This document shows, piece by piece, positions 25,455-34,556 of a stretch of DNA of 64,000 nucleotides. A program made the translations under genes and the position numbers. Source of the DNA: Candidatus Zixiibacteriota bacterium (GTDB lineage Bacteria > Zixibacteria > MSB-5A5 > WJJR01); the NCBI GenBank assembly GCA_040752595.1, contig JBFMGX010000040.1, positions 16,368 through 80,367 of the forward strand. The letters run 5' to 3'. The notes under the pieces are model-generated. The model saw only the letters and a list, made by a program, of their open reading frames with translations, made no database searches and had not been told where the DNA came from. Position 1 is the stretch's first letter, and every line of letters begins with the position of its first letter.

Positions 25455-26174
25455 TCACTCACCTCGATTTCCACGACCAGCGGCCATCATCCACTGCTCC
25501 GGTGATATCGGCCCGGCGCGGAGCTGACGTGCCCCGGCCGCCGCACAGTCCACGACGGTCGAGGCATCCCTCCGGACGTACCGGCGCGGGCGTGCCCATA
25601 TGACACCCCATCGTGCGACCAACCCGGACAGCCAGCGATTCTCCTCCCTGCAGGAGAGTATCCGGCCGGACGGGTTGGCGCTGGTCGCGATCAGAGGACG
25701 CCCCATCAGCGCCAGCAATCTCTTCACGATCGGTTCAGGCGTGACCCGTATGCCAATCGTTCCCCGACGGCCACCAGGAAGTGCAAAGCGAAAGTCTCGC
25801 ACCGGCAGGATCAACGTCATCGGTCCCGGCCAGAACTCTCCGGCCAAATGACGCGCCACGGTGTTGAGCCGCATGCCCCACGCGTGGCACCACGATACGT
25901 CCAGTACAAACACCGAGAACGGCAGCATTCGGGACCGCCCTTTGATCTCCCGGACGGCCTGGACGGCGGGCGCTGAAGTGGCATCGGCCAGCAGGGCGTA
26001 ACGGGTCTCCGTGGGCGCTATGACGATCCCCCCGTGCAACAGACGATCGCCCAGCCGCGCCACGAGACCGGGCGACGGACGGCGGCGATTGAACGATACG
26101 ATCTCACCCGCCCATTTTCCACGGAGGCATGTCTTCGCGTGCAAACTGCGCCACCCATATGATCTGCTTGCCAT
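25455..26174 (-). CDS. tsaC: L-threonylcarbamoyladenylate synthase, Sua5/YrdC family
   Basis: Makes threonylcarbamoyl-AMP from Thr, bicarbonate and ATP for the t6A37 modification of ANN-decoding tRNAs. YrdC-domain motifs: HGGIVIAPTETRYALLADA, VREIKGRSRMLPFSVFV (the usual KxR and P-F-S pattern), FWPGPMTLIL, TIGIRVTPEPIVKRLL, PLIATSANPSG, and DASTVVD with a closing LRAG. The 239 residues correspond to a single YrdC domain with an N-terminal extension of about 35; no Sua5 C-terminal domain. The true start may be somewhat downstream. The usual Tyr/Gly of PTDTxYGL reads TRYALL. Confidence 0.85.
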   Translation of the reverse strand: MASRSYGWRSLHAKTCLRGKWAGEIVSFNRRRPSPGLVARLGDRLLHGGIVIAPTETRYALLADATSAPAVQAVREIKGRSRMLPFSVFVLDVSWCHAWGMRLNTVARHLAGEFWPGPMTLILPVRDFRFALPGGRRGTIGIRVTPEPIVKRLLALMGRPLIATSANPSGRILSCREENRWLSGLVARWGVIWARPRRYVRRDASTVVDCAAAGARQLRAGPISPEQWMMAAGRGNRGE

Positions 26175-26201
26175 CGAAGAACGAGGTTGCCCGGTTCCCG
26201 G

Positions 26202-26684
26202 TCAGTCGTCAGGCCGTCGCACAATCCACGCCGATTCATATCCCATGGCGCGCAGTCGGATCATGAGTGCCTCTGCCTCTCCCCGATCGGCAAAATGGCC
26301 GGCCCGGACCTTGTAATACGGTGTCTCGAACTCCATCGTCACTGTGTCGGCCAACCCGGCGGCCGCGCGCTCACGCAGGTCGTTCGCCTCGCTCCAATCC
26401 GTCGTCGCGAAGAACTGCACTTGCCAGATGGCCGCTGGAACCGAGTCCTCGGCCGCCATCAGACCCCTGGTTTGCGGCGGCACGACCGCTGTCGGTTTTG
26501 AAGCGGCGATCCGATTGGTGATAACGGAGTCATCACCCGGAAAGCCCAGCGGGTCGAAGTGACTGCCCGGTCGTCGATCGCGCCGCCCGGCCACCGCCAC
26601 GTCGCCGATGGCCGCAACGGCCAGCGCCACCGAAACGATGACACATACCAGGCATCGCTCAGAGGTAACTCTGCCACCGTTCAT
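26202..26684 (-). CDS. SPOR-domain envelope protein
   Basis: About 160 residues: signal peptide (CLVCVIVSVALAVAAIGDVAVA), a disordered middle and a C-terminal SPOR domain (about 82-158: WQVQFFATTDWSEANDLRERA...YYKVRAGHFADRGEAEALMIRLRAMGYESAWIV). SPOR domains bind denuded glycan strands of peptidoglycan, usually at the septum. The start overlaps the end of manC by 26 bases. Partners and exact function are unknown. Confidence 0.82.
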   Translation of the reverse strand: MNGGRVTSERCLVCVIVSVALAVAAIGDVAVAGRRDRRPGSHFDPLGFPGDDSVITNRIAASKPTAVVPPQTRGLMAAEDSVPAAIWQVQFFATTDWSEANDLRERAAAGLADTVTMEFETPYYKVRAGHFADRGEAEALMIRLRAMGYESAWIVRRPDD

Positions 26685-27738
26685 CAGACTTCAGCTTCTC
26701 CATCAACATCTTCATATCATCAATGCGGCTCCGGTGTACGACCAGCAGGGCCTGTTCGGTCCGCACCAGGACCAGGTCCGACACGCCGAACGCACAGACC
26801 AGCTCCTGTGTATCGTTGTACACGGTCGAGTCGTACGTGTCGAGCGTGACGACGGGACCGGTGAGAAGATTGTTGTCGGCGTCGGCCTTCTCCAGACGCC
26901 CCAAAGCGAGCCAACTACCGACGTCGTCCCAGGATAGGTCGGCTTTGATGACGATGACATTGTCGGCCCGCTCGAGGACACCGACGTCGATCGAGACACA
27001 GTCGGCCGTCGCGTACAATTGTGCCAGTGCCGTCGACGCACGCTCCGATCCGATGGTCCGGGCGTAAGCGCGCAGCGGCACGGCGACAGTGGGCGCGTGC
27101 TGATCCAGGGCGGCCAGGATCGTCCGCGCGGTCCAGACAAAGATGCCGGCATTCCACAGGTGACGACGGTCGAAGTAGTAGTCCTGGGCCGTCGAGCGGT
27201 CGGGCTTCTCGCGAAACTTCTCGACCTGGTAGGAATTGATCCCATCGGACGTGGCGAAATTCGCCCCCAGCTCGATGTATCCGTAGCCGGTTTCAGCGCG
27301 CGTCGGCGTGATCCCGATCGTAATCAACACGTCATCGTTCTTGGCGAGGCGCACACCCTCGCGCAGCACGCGTCGCAGCATCGTGTCCGGTTCGATCGCA
27401 TGATCGGCTGACAGCACGACCATCGCGGCCTCGGCGTCACGCGCCGCCAGTTCGACGGCCGCCCAACCAACGGCCAGGCAGGTGTTGTTCCCCTTCGGCT
27501 CCACCAGGATGTTCTGCGCGGGTATCGACGTGACTTTGCTGCGTACCGCCTCGGCGATTTCCGTTCCGGTCACGATCCAGATCCGCTCCGGGGGAAAGTC
27601 GGGACGGATGCGCGCAATCGTCGCCTCCAAGAGCGACTGCGATCCCAGGATGGGCAGAAGCTGTTTGGGACGCCGACGCCGCGACAGGGGCCAGAAGCGC
27701 TCTCCGTGACCGCCAGCGAGAATGACCGCATGTTCCAT
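26659..27738 (-). CDS. manC: mannose-1-phosphate guanylyltransferase
   Basis: Makes GDP-mannose from mannose 1-phosphate and GTP for glycans and lipopolysaccharide-like polymers. Nucleotidyltransferase signature ILAGGHGERFWPLSR followed by PKQLL (about 6-27), EPKGNNTCLAVG, VLSADHAIEP (metal-binding Asp), ETGYGYIELG, VEKFREKP, LWNAGIF and the DVGSWLALGRL segment. At 359 residues it is the monofunctional short form without the isomerase domain. No other GDP-mannose pathway gene is adjacent. Confidence 0.93.
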   Translation of the reverse strand: MEHAVILAGGHGERFWPLSRRRRPKQLLPILGSQSLLEATIARIRPDFPPERIWIVTGTEIAEAVRSKVTSIPAQNILVEPKGNNTCLAVGWAAVELAARDAEAAMVVLSADHAIEPDTMLRRVLREGVRLAKNDDVLITIGITPTRAETGYGYIELGANFATSDGINSYQVEKFREKPDRSTAQDYYFDRRHLWNAGIFVWTARTILAALDQHAPTVAVPLRAYARTIGSERASTALAQLYATADCVSIDVGVLERADNVIVIKADLSWDDVGSWLALGRLEKADADNNLLTGPVVTLDTYDSTVYNDTQELVCAFGVSDLVLVRTEQALLVVHRSRIDDMKMLMEKLKSDERWQSYL

Positions 27739-27823
27739 CAGAATCCTCTACGCGCAGAATGTTGCCGGGCGTCGACCACTGTCCCACGATATGAAGAAGC
27801 TTCTGCCGTGCCCACGTTGGCCG

Positions 27824-28501
27824 TCAGAAGCGCGAAGGCCGCCCTTTGGCACGATCATAGTCCCGACGCAGGAGTTTCAAGTCCTCCCAAGCATCCCGCT
27901 TCCATTCCGGGTTGCGCAAGAGCGCCGCGGGATGAAATGTCACCAGCAGACGCGCCGCCCCGAAGTCATAGAACCGCCCGCGCAGTTTCGAGATCGGCGT
28001 CTTTGTGTCGAGAAGGATCTGGGCGGCGATGCGGCCGAGGGCGACGATGTACATCGGGGCCAAAAGCCGGATTTGCTCGGCCAGGTGCGGCAGGCACGCC
28101 CCCGACTCTTCGGGCTGCGGATCGCGGTTTTCCGGCGGCCGGCACTTGAGAATGTTGGCGATGTAGACATCGTCCCGGGTGAGATCGATGGCGGCCAGCA
28201 TCTTGTCCAGCAATTGCCCGGCGCGACCGACAAACGGCTCGCCCTTCAGGTCCTCTTCGCGCCCCGGTGCCTCGCCAATGAAGAGGATCTCAGCGCGCGG
28301 ATTCCCCACGCCAAAGACGAACTTCGTGCGCGTGAACCCAAGCGGACAGCGCGTGCAGGTGTGGATCCTGTCATGCAACTCGTCGAGCGTCCGTGCGCCC
28401 GGCGGCCGCGTCGAACCGAACAACTCCAATGACGGCTCGGTCACCAGGAGTTGACGCAAGGCACGGCTGATTGATACGGTGGCTTCATCCATGGGTGCCA
28501 T
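27824..28501 (-). CDS. udg: uracil-DNA glycosylase, family 4 (iron-sulfur)
   Basis: Excises uracil from DNA in base excision repair. Motif A GEAPGREED (about 76-84), motif NILKCRPPENRDP and the HPAALLRN motif near residue 190 fit the family 4 thermophile-type enzyme. The four 4Fe-4S cysteines are visible: Cys49, Cys52, Cys120 and Cys136. Length (225 aa) is normal. It ends 86 bases before manC and starts 19 bases after coaBC ends. Confidence 0.92.
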   Translation of the reverse strand: MAPMDEATVSISRALRQLLVTEPSLELFGSTRPPGARTLDELHDRIHTCTRCPLGFTRTKFVFGVGNPRAEILFIGEAPGREEDLKGEPFVGRAGQLLDKMLAAIDLTRDDVYIANILKCRPPENRDPQPEESGACLPHLAEQIRLLAPMYIVALGRIAAQILLDTKTPISKLRGRFYDFGAARLLVTFHPAALLRNPEWKRDAWEDLKLLRRDYDRAKGRPSRF

Positions 28502-28519
28502 TGTGATCCGCGATGCCGA

Positions 28520-29749
28520 TCAGCGCTCAGCCGACGCACGTCCTTGTGTCTGTCGCCACTGCACGATCCGATCAAGTATCCGATGCGCCAGGGTCTCCTT
28601 CGTGAGCAGCCCAAGAGGAGTGACCTCCCCGGCGCGAGTGATCAGGGTCGCCTCATTCGTGTCGCCGCCGAACTCAGAGCCCGGCGCGGTGGGATTGTTG
28701 GCAACCAGCAGGTCGAGGTTCTTCTGGTCCAGTTTGCGTGGCGATGTCAACCGCTCCGAATCGGTCTCCAGTGAAAACCCCACCAGATACTGATCGGGCC
28801 TCTTTGCACGACCAAGCGTCGCCAGGACATCCGGTGCCGGCTCCAGCACGAGTTGGGGCGGGCCGGATTCCTTGCTGAGCTTCTGCCGTGCCGGTGCGGC
28901 AACGCGCCAGTCGCTGACCGCGGCGGCCGCGATGGTGACATCGCTGTCGGCAAAACGTGTCTGCGTTGCCTGGAGCATCTCCTCGGCCGTTTCGATCGTG
29001 ACGAGCTCCACGTGGACCGGCGGCGGCAAGGCCGTCGGGCCGGAGATCAATGTCACAATGGCGCCGCGAGACACCGCGGCACGGGCCAGGGCGTATCCCA
29101 TCTTCCCCGATGACCGATTGGTGAACACGCGCACCGGATCGATCGGCTCCACCGTCGGTCCTGCCGTGACCAGCACGCGGACGCCCTGCAAGTCGCGCGA
29201 CGCCGCAAAGAACCGCTCGATGGCGGCGACGATCTCGTGCGGCTCGGCCATGCGTCCGACACCGTATGTATGGCAGGCCAACTCGCCGACGCCGGGAGCA
29301 ATGATGATAACACCGCGCCGTTGCAGGGTCGCCAGATTCTCCTGCACGGCGGCGTGGCGGAACATCTCCGTATTCATCGCCGGCGCGAGCATGACCGGCG
29401 CGGGCGTGGAGATCAGAAGCGTCGTCAGCAGTTCGTCGGCGAGCCCGGCGGCGTATTTCCCGATCAAGTCGGCCGTCGCCGGAGCCACAACGACCAACTC
29501 CGTCCACGTCGCGATGTCGATATGGCGCGTGCCCACGTACCGCTGCTCCGGGAACATATCGATGAGGACCTCGCGCTCGGAGAGCGTCTCCATCGTCAAC
29601 GGCGTGATGAAGCGGGCCCCATTGCGCGTCATCGACACCCAGACATCGGCACCGGCTTCCTTCAGACGACGGCACAGGAAGGCCGACTTGTAGGCGGCGA
29701 TCCCGCCTGAGATGCCGAGAAGGATGTGTTTGCCCTCGAGTGAACTCAT
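28520..29749 (-). CDS. coaBC: bifunctional phosphopantothenoylcysteine synthetase/decarboxylase
   Basis: Two steps of coenzyme A synthesis. The N-terminal flavoprotein decarboxylase (CoaC, about 1-185) has GISGGIAAYKSAFLCRRL, the catalytic His in TRHIDIA, PAMNTEMF and the redox Cys in ELACHTYGVGRMAEP. The C-terminal synthetase (CoaB, about 186-409) has VLVTAGPTVEPIDPVR, FTNRSSGKMGYALA and PDVLATLG. The ATG at 29749 follows AAGGG by six bases and the purH stop by 10; an upstream start would extend into purH. Confidence 0.95.
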   Translation of the reverse strand: MSSLEGKHILLGISGGIAAYKSAFLCRRLKEAGADVWVSMTRNGARFITPLTMETLSEREVLIDMFPEQRYVGTRHIDIATWTELVVVAPATADLIGKYAAGLADELLTTLLISTPAPVMLAPAMNTEMFRHAAVQENLATLQRRGVIIIAPGVGELACHTYGVGRMAEPHEIVAAIERFFAASRDLQGVRVLVTAGPTVEPIDPVRVFTNRSSGKMGYALARAAVSRGAIVTLISGPTALPPPVHVELVTIETAEEMLQATQTRFADSDVTIAAAAVSDWRVAAPARQKLSKESGPPQLVLEPAPDVLATLGRAKRPDQYLVGFSLETDSERLTSPRKLDQKNLDLLVANNPTAPGSEFGGDTNEATLITRAGEVTPLGLLTKETLAHRILDRIVQWRQTQGRASAER

Positions 29750-29759
29750 CAGATGCCCT

Positions 29760-31394
29760 TCAATGCCGGAAATTGCGCAGACCCGAAAACACCATCGCGA
29801 TCCCGAAGGCATCGGCGGCCGCAATCACCTCGGCGTCGCGCTTTGATCCGCCGGGCTGAATGACCGCCGAGATGCCGGCGCGTGCGGCGACCTCCAGGCC
29901 ATCCGCCATCGGAAAGAACGCATCGGAGGCCAGCACCGCCCCGGCGGCGCGATCACCCGCCCTCTCCACGGCCTGACGCACGGCATCGACACGCGACGTC
30001 TGCCCGGCGCCGATTCCGACGGCCGCTGTCCCTTGTATTAATACGATGGCATTCGATTTGGCGTGCTTGACCACTTTGCGACCGAACAGGAGCGAAGCGA
30101 TTTGGTCGGCCGTCGGCTGCGACTTTGTCACCACGCGCAGATCAGAAGGGGTCAACTCGGCATAGTCTTCATCCTGGATTAGCAGACCACCGACAATCTC
30201 GCGACAACGGGTCTTCGCTGCGGCCTTCAAGTCCATCGTTGGGACGCGAAGATACCGGCGTGCCTTCTTTCGCAGCAGCAATTCCAGAGCGTCACCGTCG
30301 TATCTCGGCGCCAGGACGCACTCGATGAACGGCGTCTCGTCCAAAGCGCGCGCGCAATCGAGATCCACGGTGCGATTGAGGCCAATGATCGACCCATAGG
30401 CCGAGACCGGGTCGGTCGCATACGCCGCCAGATAGGCATCGCGGAGATTGCCGGCGGCGGCAGCCCCACAAGGGCTGGCATGCTTGAAGACCGCCGCAAA
30501 CGGCTCTGTGAAATCGGCCGCCATACGCCAGGCGGCATCGAGATCGCCGTAGTTGTTGTAGGAGAGTTCCTTGCCGCCGAGGACCTCCGCGCGCGCCAGC
30601 GAGACGGCCGCGCCATCGGCCGCATACAACCCTGCCTGCTGATGAGGGTTCTCGCCATAGCGCAGCATGGATATCCGGGCGAATCTCTGGATTAGAATCT
30701 CCGGGAAGTCACCTTGGCCACGCGCCGACGTCTGCCCCGCCAGGTAGGTGGCGATCCGGGCATCGTAGGCCGCTGTGACGGCGAAGGCCCTGGCCGCCAG
30801 TCTCGCCCGTAGCGCGAGCGTCGTGCTGCCGCTGTGTTCGCTCAGTTCATGAAGCAGCGGGTCGTAGTCGTCGGGATCGCAGACGACCGCGACCGAGTCA
30901 TGGTTCTTCGCCGCAGCGCGGATCATGGTCGGACCGCCGACGTCGATCAACTCGATGGCCTCGTCCCAGGTGGCATGCGGATCATCCGCCGCTTTCACAA
31001 AAGGGTACAGGTTGACGACGACGAGCTCGAACGGTGCGATCCCGGCCTGCTCCAACTCACGGCGGTCCTCCTCCCGTGCCGTGCGGGCCAGGATGCCGCC
31101 CATGAGATTCGGATGGAGCGTCTTGACCCGCCCGCCCAGCATCGAGCCGAATCCCGTGAGCGACTCGACCGCGGTGACTGGAATCCCCGCCTCGCGCAGT
31201 ACGGCCAGCGTCCCCCCGGTGGAGACGATTTCGATTTCGTAACGGTGCAGCGCCTGCGCCAACGGAACCAGTCCGCTCTTGTCGTAGGCCGAGAGAACCG
31301 ACCGACGCACGCGGACCCGGCCATCGGCATCGGTGGTGCCGCCGTGGGACACCGCGTGGCTTGTCTCAGTATTGGGAATCACACTCACCCTCAC
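29760..31394 (-). CDS. purH: bifunctional AICAR transformylase / IMP cyclohydrolase
   Basis: Last two steps of IMP synthesis. N-terminal cyclohydrolase (about 28-220: RRSVLSAYDKSGLVPLAQAL, STGGTLAVLREAGIPVTAVE, GGRVKTLHPNLMGGILA) and C-terminal transformylase (about 225-544: RYGENPHQQAGLY, ELSYNNYGDLDAAW, catalytic Lys-His in FKHASPCG, QTSRVDAVRQAV, SDAFFPMADG, QPGGSKRD). Length 544 is slightly above the usual 510-530 because of an N-terminal extension of about 25 residues, so an internal start is possible. The gene lies in an operon-like run with purC and purN. Confidence 0.95.
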   Translation of the reverse strand: MRVSVIPNTETSHAVSHGGTTDADGRVRVRRSVLSAYDKSGLVPLAQALHRYEIEIVSTGGTLAVLREAGIPVTAVESLTGFGSMLGGRVKTLHPNLMGGILARTAREEDRRELEQAGIAPFELVVVNLYPFVKAADDPHATWDEAIELIDVGGPTMIRAAAKNHDSVAVVCDPDDYDPLLHELSEHSGSTTLALRARLAARAFAVTAAYDARIATYLAGQTSARGQGDFPEILIQRFARISMLRYGENPHQQAGLYAADGAAVSLARAEVLGGKELSYNNYGDLDAAWRMAADFTEPFAAVFKHASPCGAAAAGNLRDAYLAAYATDPVSAYGSIIGLNRTVDLDCARALDETPFIECVLAPRYDGDALELLLRKKARRYLRVPTMDLKAAAKTRCREIVGGLLIQDEDYAELTPSDLRVVTKSQPTADQIASLLFGRKVVKHAKSNAIVLIQGTAAVGIGAGQTSRVDAVRQAVERAGDRAAGAVLASDAFFPMADGLEVAARAGISAVIQPGGSKRDAEVIAAADAFGIAMVFSGLRNFRH

Positions 31395-31413
31395 ACGCCG
31401 TTGCGATCAACCG

Positions 31414-32340
31414 TCACTCGCCCACGAGTCGACGCTGCACTTCCCGGTACTTGGCCGCCGTGTTACGCACGACCTCATCGGGGAGCTTTGGACCCGGCGG
31501 TCGTTTGTCCCAATGGATTGACAGCAGGTAGTCCCGGACGTATTGCTTGTCGAAGCTCGGCTGTACACGGCCCGGGTGATACCCATCGACCGGCCAGAAC
31601 CGCGACGAATCCGGCGAGCAGATTTCGTCGATCAAGGTCAGCATGTCGCCATCAAACCCAAACTCGAACTTCGTGTCGGCAATGATGATCCCGCGCGCGC
31701 GGGCATAGTCGGCGCAGGATTGGTACAGTGCCAGTGAGACATCCCGCAAGCGCCCCGCCAGATCCGACCCCAGGTCATCGGCCACGCGTTTAAGAGAGAC
31801 GTTCTCATCGTGGCCAACGTCGCTTTTGGTCGCCGGGGTGAAAATCGGCTCGTGGAGCTTCTGTGCCTCGACGAGATTGTCTGGGAAGTCAAAGCCGTGG
31901 AGATGCACACCCCCGCTCCTGGCTGATGCACGCATTTCGTTGTATTCTTTCATCAGAGAGCCGGTGATGTAGCCGCGCACGACGCACTCATAGTCGATAC
32001 GCCGACACTTCTTCACGCGCATCGACCGCCCCTCCAATTGGGAGCGGTAGCGAGGCAATGGGTCGGGATACGCCGACACGTCGGTCCCGATCAGGTGGTT
32101 GGGCACGATGGGGCGCGTGTGTTCGAACCAGAACTGCGACATCCGGGTCAGGACCCGCCCCTTGCCGGGGATCGGCGTGGGCAGAACCACGTCGAAGGCC
32201 GACAACCGGTCGGTGGCGACAATCAGAAGCTCGGTCCCCAGATCGTAGACGTCGCGGACCTTGCCGCGCGCATAGACCGGCACCGTCCCGAGATCGGTCT
32301 TGGTCAGGGCATCCATGGGGTCGGCAGCCACAGGGTTCAT
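31414..32340 (-). CDS. purC: SAICAR synthetase
   Basis: Joins aspartate to CAIR in purine synthesis. Motifs: YARGKVRDVYDLG (ATP-binding start), TDRLSAFDVVLP, ECVVRGYITGSLMKEY, FTPATKSDVGHDENVS, IIADTKFEFG, LIDEICSPDSSRFWP and SFDKQYVRDYL. At 308 residues it is the longer yeast-like form rather than the 240-residue E. coli type. It ends 19 bases before purH. Confidence 0.95.
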   Translation of the reverse strand: MNPVAADPMDALTKTDLGTVPVYARGKVRDVYDLGTELLIVATDRLSAFDVVLPTPIPGKGRVLTRMSQFWFEHTRPIVPNHLIGTDVSAYPDPLPRYRSQLEGRSMRVKKCRRIDYECVVRGYITGSLMKEYNEMRASARSGGVHLHGFDFPDNLVEAQKLHEPIFTPATKSDVGHDENVSLKRVADDLGSDLAGRLRDVSLALYQSCADYARARGIIIADTKFEFGFDGDMLTLIDEICSPDSSRFWPVDGYHPGRVQPSFDKQYVRDYLLSIHWDKRPPGPKLPDEVVRNTAAKYREVQRRLVGE

Positions 32341-32406
32341 GACACCTCCGAGCCGGCAAGATACGAGTGGCGCTCGGTTTACGACAAGGGCAACATCCGG
32401 CCGCGA

Positions 32407-33033
32407 TCAGCGTTGCCGGCGGCGCTGCTGCGCGAACGCCTCGATCGCGTCGGGCAGCAACTCATGCTCAACGGCCAAGACCCGGTCGCGCAATTGCTCG
32501 GGCGTATCGCCGGGGTGAACCGGGACGCGGCGCTGCAAGAAGATCTCCCCATGATCGTAGATCGGATCCACGAAATGCACGGTGGCGCCGCTCTCGGTTT
32601 CCCCGGCGGCGATGACCGCCTCGTGCACCCGCATCCCGTAGAATCCGGGTCCACCGAACTTCGGCAGGAGCGCCGGATGGATGTTGATGATCCGGCCCGC
32701 ATACTCCTCCACGACCGGACGTGGCACCAGCTTCATGTACCCGGCGAGAACCAGCAACTGCACGCGGGCGGAGGCGAGCAAGTCGAGCAACCCGGAGACA
32801 AATGCTTCCGGCGATCCGGCCTTCTTCTCGGACCAGTGCACCGCTTCCACCCCGGCCTGACGGGCGCGTTCGAGCGCGTACGCATCGCGGTTGTTCGAAA
32901 TCACGATCGTGACGATAGCGTCAAGGCTGCCGGCTGCGATCCGGTCCAAGATCACCTGGAGATTGGTCCCGCTTCCCGAGACCATCACGCCGACCCGCAG
33001 GGGACCGGCATCGCGATCGGTGCCGTCGCTCAT
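32407..33033 (-). CDS. purN: phosphoribosylglycinamide formyltransferase
   Basis: Transfers a formyl group from 10-formyl-THF to GAR. Motifs: VGVMVSGSGTNLQVILD, VISNNRDAYALERA, VLAGYMKLV, catalytic Asn and His in INIHPALLP, and the catalytic Asp loop HFVDPIYDHGEIFLQ. The loop PKFGGPGFYGMRVHEAVI is intact, as is the following ESGATVH. The 208-residue length is normal. gatB lies directly upstream (six-base gap), so the pur and gat genes may be one transcript. Confidence 0.95.
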   Translation of the reverse strand: MSDGTDRDAGPLRVGVMVSGSGTNLQVILDRIAAGSLDAIVTIVISNNRDAYALERARQAGVEAVHWSEKKAGSPEAFVSGLLDLLASARVQLLVLAGYMKLVPRPVVEEYAGRIINIHPALLPKFGGPGFYGMRVHEAVIAAGETESGATVHFVDPIYDHGEIFLQRRVPVHPGDTPEQLRDRVLAVEHELLPDAIEAFAQQRRRQR

Positions 33034-33039
33034 TCTTTC

Positions 33040-34500
33040 TCAGCCACCCGGGGCACCCAGCCGCTCCCGAAGCAGTTCATTCACCCGCTGCGGATTGGCG
33101 CGTCCCTGCGTGCGTTTCATCGTTTCACCGACAAAGAAACCGAGGAGCTGTGCCCTGCCCGCCTTGTATTTCGCCAGTTGCCCCGGGTTGTCGGCAATGA
33201 CAGCATCGATGACCGCAATCAGAACGCCATCGTCCGAGAGTTGCTCAAGTCCTTCGCTCTTGACGATCTCGGAGGCCCGTTGCCCCGAAGCGACCATCCG
33301 CTCAAAGATATCCTTGGCCATCTTGCCGGAAATCGTGCCCGCCTCGACCATTCCGAGCAATTCGGCCAGTGCCTCCGGCTTGACCGGGAAGTCACCGATG
33401 CCGATTCCACGTTCCTTGATGACCCGCAGCACCTCAGTCATGATCCAATTCGCCGCCTTCTTGCCGTCGGCGAAGTGCCGCACGGTCGCTTCGTAGTACT
33501 CCGCCAGCGCCCTGGTGTCCGTCAGAACCGAGGCATCGTAGGTGGTGATCCCGTACTGTTGCACCAGCCGTCGTGCCCGCGCCTCCGGCATCTCCGGCAA
33601 GGACGCGCGGACCGACTCAATCCATTCCGGCGCGATCCGCAACGGCAACAAATCAGGCTCCGGGAAATAGCGATAGTCGGAAGACTCTTCCTTGCTGCGC
33701 ATGGGATGTGCCGTCTGCGCCTTCTCATCCCAAAGGAGCGTTTCCTGAACCACCGTGCCGCCGGACTGCAGCAACCGCGTCTGCCGTTCGATCTCGAATG
33801 CCAGCGCCCGCTCCACGCCGCGGATCGAGTTCATGTTCTTGACTTCCGTGCGCGTGCCGAAGGCGCTCTCGCCCACCGGCCGCACCGAGACGTTGGCGTC
33901 GCAACGCAGCGCCCCTTCCTCCATGTTCCCGCTGCACACTTCGAGGTATTCGAGTATCTGACGGAGCCGGGTCAGATACAGCCCGGCCTGACGCGGGGAC
34001 CGGATGTCGGGGCGGCTCACGATCTCGATCAACGGCACGCCGCAGCGGTTCATGTCAACCAGAGTAGTATCTTCATCCCCGGCGTTCTCGGGATGAAATG
34101 ACTTGCCGGCGTCTTCCTCGACATGGATGCGGATGAGTCCGATCGAAATCCCGTTGCCATCCTCAGTGATGGCAATCGTGCCGCCTGCACCCAGTGGACG
34201 ATCATATTGTGAGATTTGGTATCCCTTGGGCAGATCGGGATAGAAGTAGTTCTTCCGCGCGAAGATCGATAGTGGATTCACTCGACCGCCGACCGCCAGA
34301 ATCGTGCGCGTGGCGTATTCGACTGCCCGGCGATTGAGCACTGGGAGCGCTCCCGGCAGTCCGAGGCAAACGGGGCAGGTTTGCGCATTGGCCACGCCGC
34401 CATAGGCGGAACGACACCCGCAGAAGATCTTCGAATCGGTCAGAAGCTGAGCGTGCACCTCCAACCCAATGACCGGTTCGTATCGCTGTTTGGAAGTCAT
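33040..34500 (-). CDS. gatB: Asp-tRNA(Asn)/Glu-tRNA(Gln) amidotransferase subunit B
   Basis: tRNA-binding and kinase-like subunit of the transamidosome. Motifs: YEPVIGLEVHAQL (start), zinc ligands in FCGCRS and CPVCLGLPG, NYFYPDLPKGYQISQYD, HVEEDAGKS, VDMNRCGVPLIEIVS, and the C-terminal helical and YqeY-like domains (GKMAKDIFERM). The ATG at 34500 is preferred over a GTG three codons earlier. About 486 residues, normal. GatA is encoded directly upstream; gatC is not seen anywhere in the window. Confidence 0.95.
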   Translation of the reverse strand: MTSKQRYEPVIGLEVHAQLLTDSKIFCGCRSAYGGVANAQTCPVCLGLPGALPVLNRRAVEYATRTILAVGGRVNPLSIFARKNYFYPDLPKGYQISQYDRPLGAGGTIAITEDGNGISIGLIRIHVEEDAGKSFHPENAGDEDTTLVDMNRCGVPLIEIVSRPDIRSPRQAGLYLTRLRQILEYLEVCSGNMEEGALRCDANVSVRPVGESAFGTRTEVKNMNSIRGVERALAFEIERQTRLLQSGGTVVQETLLWDEKAQTAHPMRSKEESSDYRYFPEPDLLPLRIAPEWIESVRASLPEMPEARARRLVQQYGITTYDASVLTDTRALAEYYEATVRHFADGKKAANWIMTEVLRVIKERGIGIGDFPVKPEALAELLGMVEAGTISGKMAKDIFERMVASGQRASEIVKSEGLEQLSDDGVLIAVIDAVIADNPGQLAKYKAGRAQLLGFFVGETMKRTQGRANPQRVNELLRERLGAPGG

Positions 34501-34528
34501 GCCCGCCACATGCCGACGTTGTCACGCG

Positions 34529-34556
34529 GACAAGGGGTTTAAGCCCCTTGTTTACC
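34529..34556. repeat. family C palindrome carrying the gatA stop codon
   Basis: CAAGGGG-TTTAAG-CCCCTTG followed by TTTACC. The hairpin spans the last codons and the TAA stop codon of gatA (34539-34541). Related copies lie at 7632-7659 and at the end of selA (44949-44972). Confidence 0.7.

Noticed and set aside
32038..34101. 687-codon open frame on the plus strand
   Set aside because: It lies antisense to purC, purN and gatB, all unambiguous. Long antisense frames are expected in GC-rich DNA, and its Arg/His-rich composition has no domain character.
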